Below are positions 1-5,966 of a DNA stretch of 10,000 nt, in pieces. Each line of letters begins with the position of its first letter. Position 1 is the first letter of the stretch. Where the stretch lies: assembly GCF_020216685.1 (NCBI RefSeq), contig NZ_JAIWNS010000004.1:1-10000 (forward strand), read 5' to 3'. This stretch comes from Methanospirillum hungatei. GTDB lineage: Archaea > Halobacteriota > Methanomicrobia > Methanomicrobiales > Methanospirillaceae. The translations under genes were made by a program, and so were the position numbers. The notes under the pieces were generated by a model that did no database searches, had not been told where the DNA came from, and saw only the letters and a list, made by a program, of their open reading frames with translations.

Positions 1-548
1 ATGATGCCTGGAATTACGGTTCATTCGGCTGGGTGTATGGCCATGAACTCATTCACATGATCGACATTGGTGGCCAGCAGTATCACCCGGATGGGAAAAA
101 GGAGAACTGGTGGACTGACAGTGATGCAAACGAGTATTTCCATGCTGCATGGCCCCTGATAGTGCAGGTCAATTCAACGCAGGTTCTTGATAACCTGACC
201 CTGAACGGGACACGGATGCTGATAGAGAGTTCAGCAGATCTTGGAGGGCTTACGCTGGCATATAATGCATTTCTCAAATCCCGATCAGATCCCGATACAC
301 TGGATATACCGGGAATTGACGGCCTGACTGACAGGCAGCGGTTCTTTGTTGCATTTGCCCAGGCCATGCGGGGGAATATTACCGATGAGAATCTGCGCAA
401 TGTTACCGCTTCAGAGGATCATCCCTGGAACAAGTTCAGGGTAAATACTATCCCCTACCACCTGGATGCATTCTATGAGGCATTTCCTGATATCAATCCC
501 GGTGATTCACTCTACCTGAACGAGACTGAGCGGGCACGACTCTGGTGA
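1..548 (+). CDS. M13 family (neprilysin-like) zinc metallopeptidase, C-terminal part; start outside window
   Basis: The reading frame is open from base 3 without a start, so this is the C-terminal ~181 residues of a longer protein; M13 enzymes are usually about 650-700 residues. Seen directly: a zinc-binding HELIH (HExxH) preceded by NYGSFGWVYG, which corresponds to the NYGGIGMVIGHEITH block of neprilysin; then ENWW; then ESSADLGG, which matches the ExxxD motif supplying the third zinc ligand (usually ENIADxGG); then FFVAFAQ, DHPWNKFRVNT and a terminal ARLW, matching the family's FFLNFAQ, HSPxxFRV and CRVW ends. Catalytic residues within the window are therefore intact. M13 enzymes cleave peptides outside the cell and are normally membrane-anchored or secreted; here the N-terminus cannot be seen. 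The ATG at 33 is internal to the domain, just before HELIH, and is not the start. The next gene begins one base after the stop, so the two are probably co-transcribed. Confidence 0.9.
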   Translation, partial: DAWNYGSFGWVYGHELIHMIDIGGQQYHPDGKKENWWTDSDANEYFHAAWPLIVQVNSTQVLDNLTLNGTRMLIESSADLGGLTLAYNAFLKSRSDPDTLDIPGIDGLTDRQRFFVAFAQAMRGNITDENLRNVTASEDHPWNKFRVNTIPYHLDAFYEAFPDINPGDSLYLNETERARLW

Positions 549-549
549 T

Positions 550-999
550 ATGATGCGAATAATTCCAAACCTGTATGAAATAACTGCGATGGTGATGGTC
601 ATTTCCGTCCTCATCCCTTCGATACCGGCAAACCCGGTACAAGGAGCTGATGAAAAATTCCTGAATATTCAGGAAAAAACAGATCGGAGTTATTATAGTC
701 CGGGTGACATTATCAGGATAAAGGGGACGGTGTCTGGAGAGGAGAATACCCCGGTGCAGGCACGAATGGTGTTTCAGTTTCAAGGCATGAATACAACGGC
801 AAACACAACATCGGATGGATCATTCTCTGCACGGGTTCCTATCTCGCTTATTGAACCTGAGAGCATGTATCGCCTTATCATTTCTGCTCATGCGGACGGG
901 TATGAAGAAAAAAATCTCTCTATCCCCATTATTATCATGGGGGAGCCCTCCTCTCTTGCGCCCGCTCCTGTTATTCCAGATGAATTCTCCTCTATCTGA
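550..999 (+). CDS. small secreted protein with macroglobulin (MG2)-like beta-sandwich
   Basis: A 149-residue protein. Residues about 10-33 form a hydrophobic signal peptide (AMVMVISVLIPSIPANPVQG), with cleavage probably near QGA-DEK. The mature part contains TDRSYYSPGDIIRIKGTV (residues 44-61), which resembles the 'TDKxxYxPGDxVxxxGxV' opening strand of MG2-type domains in alpha-2-macroglobulin-like and other surface proteins. It continues as an alternating beta pattern to about residue 130 and ends in a short Pro/Ser tail with no membrane anchor. The start is uncertain: ATG codons lie at 550 and 553, with GGTGAT (544-549) just upstream, which is close for a Shine-Dalgarno site but fits 553 better. 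It follows the M13 peptidase by one base and is probably translated with it. The function is unknown; a peptidase partner or surface adhesin is inference. Its last 8 bases overlap the end of the convergent TPR gene. Confidence 0.75.
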   Translation: MMRIIPNLYEITAMVMVISVLIPSIPANPVQGADEKFLNIQEKTDRSYYSPGDIIRIKGTVSGEENTPVQARMVFQFQGMNTTANTTSDGSFSARVPISLIEPESMYRLIISAHADGYEEKNLSIPIIIMGEPSSLAPAPVIPDEFSSI

Positions 1000-2545
1000 T
1001 TTTTACAAGAGAGACATCCACATTTCTGGCCTTGTATGGGTACTCCCGTTCAAGGGTTGAACGAAGCACAGGGGTATTCTTCCCATCCCTATCCCATCCT
1101 CCATCATATGAACGACGGATGATATCCGTACCGTACTCTCCGGTCTTTGGATCGTACGAGAGGATGAGGAGTTGTGCGGCATCTGCACCCCGGTCGCGGG
1201 CAACGATATCACCTTCCCGATATTTGGGCTCTGTACCCGGAGGGGAGGAGTCTGCCCCTATTCCTATCTGGCTGAGAGCAATCCGGTTTACTCTGGCAGG
1301 GTAGGTGCGTTCAAGATCGGCCCTAGTCATCCATTCGGCAGTGGTATCAGGACGGTACCCCCATTCTCCCGTGTAGTATCTGCTTATCGTATCAGTTGCA
1401 TATTCATCGGTTGCCGGATCATATCCAAGGACAACCAGTACCTCCTGGGTCGATCCTGATGAGCGGGAGATGAGATCACCGGGTACATAGAGAGGGTTTT
1501 TTCCTGCTGAAGAGGTCGTGGTGCTTCGTGCCTGATAGGGAGTTCCGGGTTTGAATACTGAATCAGCCGGTACCGGCAGCTCTGCCGTTTTCTGATACTG
1601 TGACTCATACTCCTGCATGCTTCCATTCCTGGCAAGGCCTGGCTGAACTACAAAGTACCCGTCATTTCGTCTGATTAATTCCAAAATCCGGTACTGGTTA
1701 TCTGGCAGAAGTTCTGAGATGAGCAGATAGGTCCCATTCTCTTTTCTGAGCAGAACATCCCCGGTTTTAAACAGCGGATCATGAGGGATGAATACCGGTT
1801 CTTCGATAACCGGTTCTTCCTCTATCACCGGGAGGGTCAGAGTCTTTGTCAATACTTCACGGGAAGATTCATCCTGGAACAGTGCAGTCACCCGGAATGT
1901 GACGATATTATTGTCAGAGACCGGATAGAGGTCATCAATAGGGATTGCCAGGGTTGAGGGAGGATATGGATTCAATATGCGAGGGGCGGGGCCGAGTGAG
2001 TCCATGCTCTGATTGTTTACGGTTATCTCAAATTTCTGCACCTTTTCCAAGCCCGGCCCTCCGGGATTATTGATGATAACCAGATCATCGGTGATATCAA
2101 TGTTCACCGGGATCTCTCCGGATGACAGGGCTTGTGGAGGAGGATTGAGAACTGGAGGGAGAACCAGGGCAAGAATAACAATAAGGGCGATAATGCCAAC
2201 AATCCCTATGACACGATACAAAACTGGAATTTCTGAAAGCTGTGGGAGGTGTACTGTGGAGAGTTGATCCTTCACACTTTTTTTCATATGGCCTTGATTC
2301 TTCTCCCTGTTTCTCATGTACACTTCATTGGAGGGGTCAAGAGTAAGCGCATTCTCAAAGCACACATCTGCATCTTCATATTTTTTCATCCTGGTAAAGA
2401 CCACCCCCAGGGCATTCCAGGCACGATGATCTTCTTCTGATGCCTCAACCACCTGCATCAGGAGATCGGATGCCTTTTGTAACTCTCCTCTCCGATATGC
2501 CTCAATCCCATTTTTATACAATATCTGAATATCTTCATCCATCAT
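992..2545 (-). CDS. membrane-anchored TPR protein with triple C-terminal repeat module
   Basis: A 517-residue protein when started at ATG 2545, chosen because AGGTG (2552-2556) lies 6 bases upstream; the frame opens at a GTG at 2596, but no ribosome-binding site supports it. Order of parts: two 34-residue TPR units (about 6-39 and 40-73, with WNALGVVFTRMKKYEDADVCFENAL typical in character), a basic linker, one transmembrane helix (about 108-130), then a beta-rich region with DDLVIINNPGGPG (about 153-165) that resembles the outer domain of archaeal type IV pilin-like proteins (weak). After an acidic-proline linker with two EEP(V) repeats come three related modules at about 256-327, 350-424 and 439-513. 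The best conserved pair shares [YF]xxGD[LI]xxR, a LxxxYDPxTxEYxTDxIxRxYxGxW block and a final LExxYPxxxxxxxL. There is no known family I can name for the module. Predicted topology is TPR in the cytoplasm and modules outside, suggesting assembly or signalling across the membrane (inference). The gene is transcribed divergently from the propeller gene. Confidence 0.85.
   Translation of the reverse strand: MMDEDIQILYKNGIEAYRRGELQKASDLLMQVVEASEEDHRAWNALGVVFTRMKKYEDADVCFENALTLDPSNEVYMRNREKNQGHMKKSVKDQLSTVHLPQLSEIPVLYRVIGIVGIIALIVILALVLPPVLNPPPQALSSGEIPVNIDITDDLVIINNPGGPGLEKVQKFEITVNNQSMDSLGPAPRILNPYPPSTLAIPIDDLYPVSDNNIVTFRVTALFQDESSREVLTKTLTLPVIEEEPVIEEPVFIPHDPLFKTGDVLLRKENGTYLLISELLPDNQYRILELIRRNDGYFVVQPGLARNGSMQEYESQYQKTAELPVPADSVFKPGTPYQARSTTTSSAGKNPLYVPGDLISRSSGSTQEVLVVLGYDPATDEYATDTISRYYTGEWGYRPDTTAEWMTRADLERTYPARVNRIALSQIGIGADSSPPGTEPKYREGDIVARDRGADAAQLLILSYDPKTGEYGTDIIRRSYDGGWDRDGKNTPVLRSTLEREYPYKARNVDVSLVKIR
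1000..1004 (+). terminator. possible T-tract terminator after the peptidase operon
   Basis: Five T residues follow the TGA stop at 997-999 directly. Archaeal transcription often ends at short T tracts without a hairpin. The tract lies inside the 3' end of the opposite-strand TPR gene, and no hairpin was seen. Weak support. Confidence 0.25.
1007..1780 (-). repeat. three tandem ~75-residue protein modules within the TPR gene
   Basis: Coding repeats at about 1565-1780 (module 1), 1274-1498 (module 2) and 1007-1231 (module 3). Modules 2 and 3 are clearly related along their whole length; module 1 keeps the FKTGDVLLR opening and the hydrophobic pattern but lacks the YDPxTxEY block. A fourth, vestigial opening (VFKPGTPYQARS) sits between modules 1 and 2. 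The similarity is at protein level, and the DNA copies have diverged, so the duplication is old. Confidence 0.7.
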
Positions 2546-2551
2546 GGAACA

Positions 2552-2556
2552 CACCT
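2552..2556 (-). promoter_or_regulatory. ribosome-binding site fixing the TPR gene start
   Basis: AGGTG on the minus strand matches the core of the archaeal Shine-Dalgarno (GGAGGTGA) and lies 6 bases before ATG 2545, which is directly followed by a second ATG. It favours 2545 over the upstream GTG at 2596. Confidence 0.55.
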
Positions 2557-2578
2557 GACCCCGAATCAAACCTTTCTT

Positions 2579-2588
2579 AAGATATGGT
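2579..2588 (-). promoter_or_regulatory. weak candidate TATA box for the TPR gene
   Basis: The minus strand reads ACCATATCTT here. A start site about 25 bases downstream would fall near 2558, giving a short leader that still contains the AGGTG ribosome-binding site. The match to the methanogen box A is poor, so confidence is low. Confidence 0.25.
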
Positions 2589-2643
2589 TTTCTCACGAAG
2601 AAAGGGTATCCCCAATCAATACTGCTTGTTTACGCTCTCTCAT

Positions 2644-2653
2644 GCCATATGGC
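2644..2653. other. 10-base palindrome in the divergent intergenic region
   Basis: GCCATATGGC is a perfect inverted repeat located between the divergent TPR and propeller genes, about 70 bases upstream of the propeller TATA box. It could be an operator, but a palindrome of this length in a 200-base region is not rare by chance. The rest of 2546-2753 holds only the promoter elements listed separately. Confidence 0.2.
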
Positions 2654-2723
2654 CAAAACGATGACAGAACACATCGACATGAGGGAGGTATTTCGGACTG
2701 AACAGGGAAGCTTCTGAAGAACC

Positions 2724-2729
2724 TTTATA
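2724..2729 (+). promoter_or_regulatory. TATA box (TTTATA) for the propeller-cohesin operon
   Basis: TTTATATT lies 30 bases before ATG 2754. Archaeal initiation usually occurs about 22-27 bases after the TATA centre, which puts the transcript start at about 2750-2753, at TTTCAGA just before the ATG. The same TTTATA and TCAGAATGG arrangement recurs before the gene at 5376, with a 31-base distance. Confidence 0.55.
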
Positions 2730-2753
2730 TTGACTTTCTCCGAATATTTCAGA

Positions 2754-4355
2754 ATGGGGGAGAGAATCGTGCTGAGGCATTACTCGTTGATACTTTTCGG
2801 TGTCCTTGCAATACTCCCGGTAATGGTATATGGGGCGGCGCCGGGAGATATACTGAAAAACCAGGTATTCGGACTTCCTGAGGGGGCTGAATGGGGGTAT
2901 GGCCTGGATACCTCACCTGATGGGAATACAACCGTATGCGGTGTAGCATATCCGGATCAATCTATTAATCTTGAACACCTGGGGAATGGCGATGCCTGGG
3001 TCCTCAGATTTGATACGAACGGGTCTATCATCTGGGAGAAACTCTTCGGGGGAAATGAGACTGATTATGCGTTGTCTGTGAGGAATCTTCCGGATGGAGG
3101 GGCAGCAGTCATCGGCACCACCGGTTCATACAATGGTGATGTAACCGGTTATCATGGAAACGGTGATCTGTGGTTTATTAATCTTGGACCGGACGGAAAT
3201 ATCCGCTGGGATCGGGCCCTTGGTGGCAGCCTGACTGATGAGGGATCGGACTTTGTTTTACTGCCGGACGGGGGATATGTCCTGTGCGGGTATACCATGT
3301 CTTCAGACGGATATATCAGACGACAACTCGGGGGGGGAGATCTCTGGCTTATCAGACTGGACAGGAATGGAACCGTTCTGTGGGAACAGACCTATGGCGG
3401 GAGCAGACGTGACAGCGGGGCCAGTATTACCCTGACCAAAGACAATACCCTCGTTGCGTGTGGAAATACCAACTCAACCGATGGCATGGTCTCCGGCAAC
3501 CGGACGAGCAGTGATGTATGGGTTTTAAAAACCGATCTGAACGGGACCGTGATCTGGGAGCGTTCCTTTGGAGGGTCGGGACTGGAATGGGGCCATTCGG
3601 TCATCGAACTTGCATCAGGGGACCTCATGGTTGCTGCAGTCACTGCATCAGGGGATGGTGATGTCGGGAAAAACCATGGAGCAGGAGATGTCTGGCTGAT
3701 GCGGATTGCCCCTGATGGAACCCTTGTCTGGAAACAGGCCTATGGCGGAAGCTTTAGTGACAATGTCTGGAAACTTGAGCCATCACCGGGAGGAGGAGCA
3801 TACCTTGTTGGTGACAGTTACTCGGTTGATGGCCACTTTACCGGGAATCATGGTGAGGCAGATCTGCTGATTGCTGAAGTGGATGGTGACGGGAACCTGC
3901 TCTGGTACAGACAGATCGGAGGCTCATCAGTTGATCGCGGATCCTGGGTGAAACGTACCAATACTGATACGCTCATGATCACCGGTATGACCGCATCATC
4001 AGATGGAGATATATCAGGAGATCATTCGAGTGGTGACCTCTGGATCCTTGAGGTTGAAGGGAGTACTGTCCAGCCGGTTTCAGAGTCTGAACCACTGCCA
4101 GAAGTGACGGTTCCGGCAGAACCTGCGATCGGCCCACTGGGTGGAGACGGCCCGGTCCCGACTGACCCTGATGGTGATGGCAGATATGAGGATATGAACG
4201 GAAATGGAGAGATGGATCTGCAGGATCCGACGGTATTCTTCAAGTATTTCTCCTGGCTGCAGAGTCAGGGATATGTATCTGCATTTGATTTTAATGAGAA
4301 CGGAGCCCTGGATCTGAGCGATGTCCAGGCACTATTTACGGAGATTCAATCATGA
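2754..4355 (+). CDS. secreted seven-bladed beta-propeller protein with C-terminal dockerin
   Basis: A 533-residue protein from ATG 2754. A GTG at 2769 is an equally good start because GGGGGAG (2756-2762) lies 6 bases before it; the frame also extends back to a TTG at 2730, but that overlaps the TATA box. The signal peptide is SLILFGVLAILPVMVYG, ending near residue 27. The main body is a repeat of the form GDxWxxxxDxxGxxxWxxxxGG; its first Trp lies at residues 82, 140, 198, 256, 314, (Leu 372) and 430, exactly 58 apart. The N-terminal segment (ILKNQVFG) supplies the half-blade missing after the last repeat, as expected for a closed seven-bladed propeller. Residues about 469-533 form a dockerin: an Asp/Asn-rich calcium loop starting DPDGDGRYEDMNGNG with helix LQDPTVFFKYF, and a second, DFNENGALDLSDVQALF. 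Dockerins bind cohesins, and the next gene encodes a cohesin-like protein. The propeller's ligand is unknown. Confidence 0.88.
   Translation: MGERIVLRHYSLILFGVLAILPVMVYGAAPGDILKNQVFGLPEGAEWGYGLDTSPDGNTTVCGVAYPDQSINLEHLGNGDAWVLRFDTNGSIIWEKLFGGNETDYALSVRNLPDGGAAVIGTTGSYNGDVTGYHGNGDLWFINLGPDGNIRWDRALGGSLTDEGSDFVLLPDGGYVLCGYTMSSDGYIRRQLGGGDLWLIRLDRNGTVLWEQTYGGSRRDSGASITLTKDNTLVACGNTNSTDGMVSGNRTSSDVWVLKTDLNGTVIWERSFGGSGLEWGHSVIELASGDLMVAAVTASGDGDVGKNHGAGDVWLMRIAPDGTLVWKQAYGGSFSDNVWKLEPSPGGGAYLVGDSYSVDGHFTGNHGEADLLIAEVDGDGNLLWYRQIGGSSVDRGSWVKRTNTDTLMITGMTASSDGDISGDHSSGDLWILEVEGSTVQPVSESEPLPEVTVPAEPAIGPLGGDGPVPTDPDGDGRYEDMNGNGEMDLQDPTVFFKYFSWLQSQGYVSAFDFNENGALDLSDVQALFTEIQS
2859..4064 (+). repeat. 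seven 58-residue (174-base) propeller repeats
   Basis: The coding period is exactly 174 bases with no insertion or deletion across seven units, judged from the spacing of the conserved GDxW and xWxxxxGG positions. The DNA copies differ enough that no long identical stretch was noticed, so the register is kept by protein structure and not by recent duplication. The sixth unit replaces the first Trp with Leu (ADLL in place of GDLW). Confidence 0.8.
3330..3337 (+). other. run of eight G inside the propeller gene
   Basis: An uninterrupted G8 encodes part of Gly-Gly-Gly just before a GDLW blade motif. It is the longest G run noticed in the window. A change of one base here would shift the frame and remove the last four blades and the dockerin. 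The present length keeps the frame open. Confidence 0.6.
4158..4355 (+). other. dockerin domain coding segment
   Basis: Encodes residues about 469-533 of the propeller protein. It has two calcium-loop/helix units rich in Asp and Asn: DPDGDGRYEDMNGNGEMDL and DFNENGALDLSDVQALF. The 'PDGDGxYEDxNGNG' form is the archaeal style of dockerin, with an extended first loop. It is separated from the propeller by a Pro/Glu/Val linker. Confidence 0.8.
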
Positions 4356-5329
4356 AATTTTCACCAGCATGGATCATCCTGATTATTATGACAGGAGTTG
4401 TCATTTCAGGAGTACAAGGCGCGACAGTATCCATACAGCCTGCAACACTTTCGCCTGGAAATACAGGTACCATAGATGTCCTGCTTGACTCGGCATCAAC
4501 GGGAATATCCGGGTATCAGATGACCGTGCAGTCTGACAATGCTGCAGTAGCATTGGTGACCGGAGCAACATTTCCTTCATGGGCTGCCCTCTCTGAAGCA
4601 GTACCTGGTGACGGGGGATCGTATGCTCTCCGGGCCATTGATCTGAACAGCGGCGTTGAGGCAGGTGCAACACAGGTCACCCTGGCCACCCTCTCAGTAC
4701 AGGCGGCCGGAAGCGGGACCGCACAGATTACTCTTCAGAACCTCCAGATCGATGATGATGCAGGAAACCCCCTTCAGGCAGAAGCAAAGAGCGGGACGGT
4801 AACGGTATCCGGAGGCACAGCTCCGGCAGAACCATCAACAAAGGATATCCCGGTCACTCTGCAGACCGGATGGAACCTTATCAGTATCCCCATGCAGCCT
4901 GCTGCCGGTTTTGAGTATGCGGATATTTTCAAAGATGTTCAGAGTGCAGGCCATTCAATTCTGACATATGATCCTTCATCCGGGTGGATAACGATAGGGA
5001 AAGGAGACCGGCTGATCCCCATGACCGGATACTGGATATACACAACCAGTCCGGTCACCATTCCTCTGACCGTGAAAGGATCACCGACCGGACCGAAGAA
5101 CCTGAACGCGGGTTGGAACCTTGCAGGGATCAGCGGCACCTTACCGCAATCTGCTGAAACGGCCCTGTCAGGGATCTCATCATGGTCATATGTTGTCTCA
5201 TACGACTCTGCCAGGCAACAGTACCGGGATGCAGGTATAAAAGGCGGACAGAGCCAGATTACGCTGACTCCGGGAGAGGGATTCTGGATTTATCTTGATG
5301 CGCCCGGCACACTCAGCCCTGGTGCGTAA
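4352..5329 (+). CDS. secreted cohesin-like protein with two GWNL repeats
   Basis: A 325-residue protein. Its ATG overlaps the dockerin gene's TGA (ATGA), with CGGAG (4339-4343) 8 bases upstream, so the two are translationally coupled. The signal peptide is residues 1-23 (AWIILIIMTGVVISGVQGA). Residues about 25-154 resemble a cohesin: an opening strand ATVSIQPATLSPGNTGTIDV, then ISGYQMTVQSDNAAVAL, LATLSVQAAGSGTAQITL and a closing strand GTVTVSGG, the pattern of the 'V.P....pG..v.v.v.l......v.g...l.yd' cohesin fold. Residues about 167-241 and 249-322 are two copies of a GWNL module (TGWNLISIP...GYWIY and AGWNLAGIS...GEGFWIY), frequent in archaeal and bacterial surface proteins. No C-terminal anchor is seen, so attachment would have to come from the GWNL modules or a partner. 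It probably binds the dockerin next door (inference). The assignment of the cohesin is by pattern and not by a database search. Confidence 0.82.
   Translation: MKFSPAWIILIIMTGVVISGVQGATVSIQPATLSPGNTGTIDVLLDSASTGISGYQMTVQSDNAAVALVTGATFPSWAALSEAVPGDGGSYALRAIDLNSGVEAGATQVTLATLSVQAAGSGTAQITLQNLQIDDDAGNPLQAEAKSGTVTVSGGTAPAEPSTKDIPVTLQTGWNLISIPMQPAAGFEYADIFKDVQSAGHSILTYDPSSGWITIGKGDRLIPMTGYWIYTTSPVTIPLTVKGSPTGPKNLNAGWNLAGISGTLPQSAETALSGISSWSYVVSYDSARQQYRDAGIKGGQSQITLTPGEGFWIYLDAPGTLSPGA
4850..5317 (+). repeat. duplicated GWNL module in the cohesin-like gene
   Basis: Two coding copies at about 4850-5074 and 5096-5317. Both run L[QN][TA]GWNL ... SYD or TYD ... [LT]P..G[YF]WIY ... PxTxxL. The copies are diverged at DNA level. 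The role of the module is unknown to me; it commonly sits at the C-terminus of secreted proteins. Confidence 0.7.
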
Positions 5330-5344
5330 AACAAACCCTATATT

Positions 5345-5350
5345 TTTATA
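5345..5350 (+). promoter_or_regulatory. TATA box (TTTATA) for the gene at 5376
   Basis: TTTATA within CTATATTTTTATACT begins 15 bases after the cohesin gene's stop and 31 bases before ATG 5376. It predicts a start site close to TATCAGA at 5370-5375. This indicates that the small anchored protein can be transcribed separately from the operon upstream. Confidence 0.55.
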
Positions 5351-5375
5351 CTCCCTTTTCTTAGGACATATCAGA

Positions 5376-5918
5376 ATGGAGACTTGGAACATGATGTACA
5401 AAACCGGACTATGCTTTCTGTTTATTATTCTCCTGGCCGTGGGAGTATCAGCAATTCCTCCGCTGCCATATGAATTCTATGGAAATGTATCAATAAACGA
5501 AACGCCCGCAGAAGTTGGAACAATAATTATCGCGAAAGTAAATGGGACCGAAGTTGGGAACATCACCACTACTGCTCCCGGTGCATATGGCGGAGCAGGA
5601 ACTTTCGACCGCCGTCTGGTAGTCAATGGGGCAGAAGATCAGATCGGTGAGTACATCACCTTCTGGATTGGAGACCAGCAGGCTGCCCAGAAGGTCAAAC
5701 TCTATGCAGGTGAGTCTCAAAAACTTGATCTGACCTTCACCCCCGGAAAGGAGGGGAGCATCGATGCATCAGTCACCCCGTCCCAGTCTGGAACCATTGC
5801 CAATGTCCCGACCGATGAGGAAACACCGGTAGCAACAGAGACCCAGACGAAGGCACCGCTCTTCATCGCTCCGATAGCAGCCGGACTTGCATTATTCCTT
5901 CTTGGACGCAGGGAATAA
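5376..5918 (+). CDS. small secreted beta-sandwich protein with C-terminal membrane anchor
   Basis: A 180-residue protein from ATG 5376. ATG 5391, with GGAG (5378-5381) 9 bases before it, is a strong alternative start. The frame continues back to 5295 inside the cohesin gene, but the TATA box at 5345 rules that out. The signal peptide (GLCFLFIILLAVGVSA) is followed by IPPLPYEFYGNVSINETPA, TIIIAKVNGTEVGN and YGGAGTFDRRLVVNG, a beta-sandwich of about 95 residues that recurs in methanogen surface proteins as 'P.P.eFyGnv.inG.pAp.Gt.I.A.inG'. Then come a Thr/Pro/Glu-rich stalk (PTDEETPVATETQTKAP) and a final hydrophobic helix LFIAPIAAGLALFLL with the basic tail GRRE, typical of a C-terminal membrane anchor. 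It is predicted to stand on the outer face of the cell membrane. Function unknown; shared promoter structure with the propeller operon suggests related expression. Confidence 0.82.
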   Translation: METWNMMYKTGLCFLFIILLAVGVSAIPPLPYEFYGNVSINETPAEVGTIIIAKVNGTEVGNITTTAPGAYGGAGTFDRRLVVNGAEDQIGEYITFWIGDQQAAQKVKLYAGESQKLDLTFTPGKEGSIDASVTPSQSGTIANVPTDEETPVATETQTKAPLFIAPIAAGLALFLLGRRE

Positions 5919-5930
5919 TCCTGCCCCGCT

Positions 5931-5940
5931 TCTTTTTTTT
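5931..5940 (+). terminator. T8 terminator after the anchored protein gene
   Basis: TCTTTTTTTT starts 12 bases after the stop at 5918, typical for archaeal intrinsic termination on a T tract. It lies about 30 bases before ATG 5967 and so also overlaps the position where that gene's TATA element would be expected. Confidence 0.5.
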
Positions 5941-5966
5941 ACGTGACCGACATATACCTATCTCAT

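Noticed and set aside
33..548. Complete short gene starting at ATG 33
   Set aside because: The frame is open to the window edge and the residues before ATG 33 (NYGSFGW) belong to the conserved M13 block, so this is the tail of a longer gene.
2546..2596. N-terminal extension of the TPR protein from GTG 2596
   Set aside because: ATG 2545 has a well-placed AGGTG site, the added residues precede the first TPR without adding a domain, and no ribosome-binding site was seen for the GTG.
2661..2717. 18-codon plus-strand frame in the divergent intergenic region
   Set aside because: No ribosome-binding site at a useful distance, no recognisable peptide features, and short frames of this size are expected by chance.
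5295..5375. Upstream extension of the small anchored protein into the cohesin gene
   Set aside because: It would place the start ahead of the TATA box at 5345 and put charged residues ahead of a normal signal peptide; 5376 or 5391 fits promoter and signal peptide.
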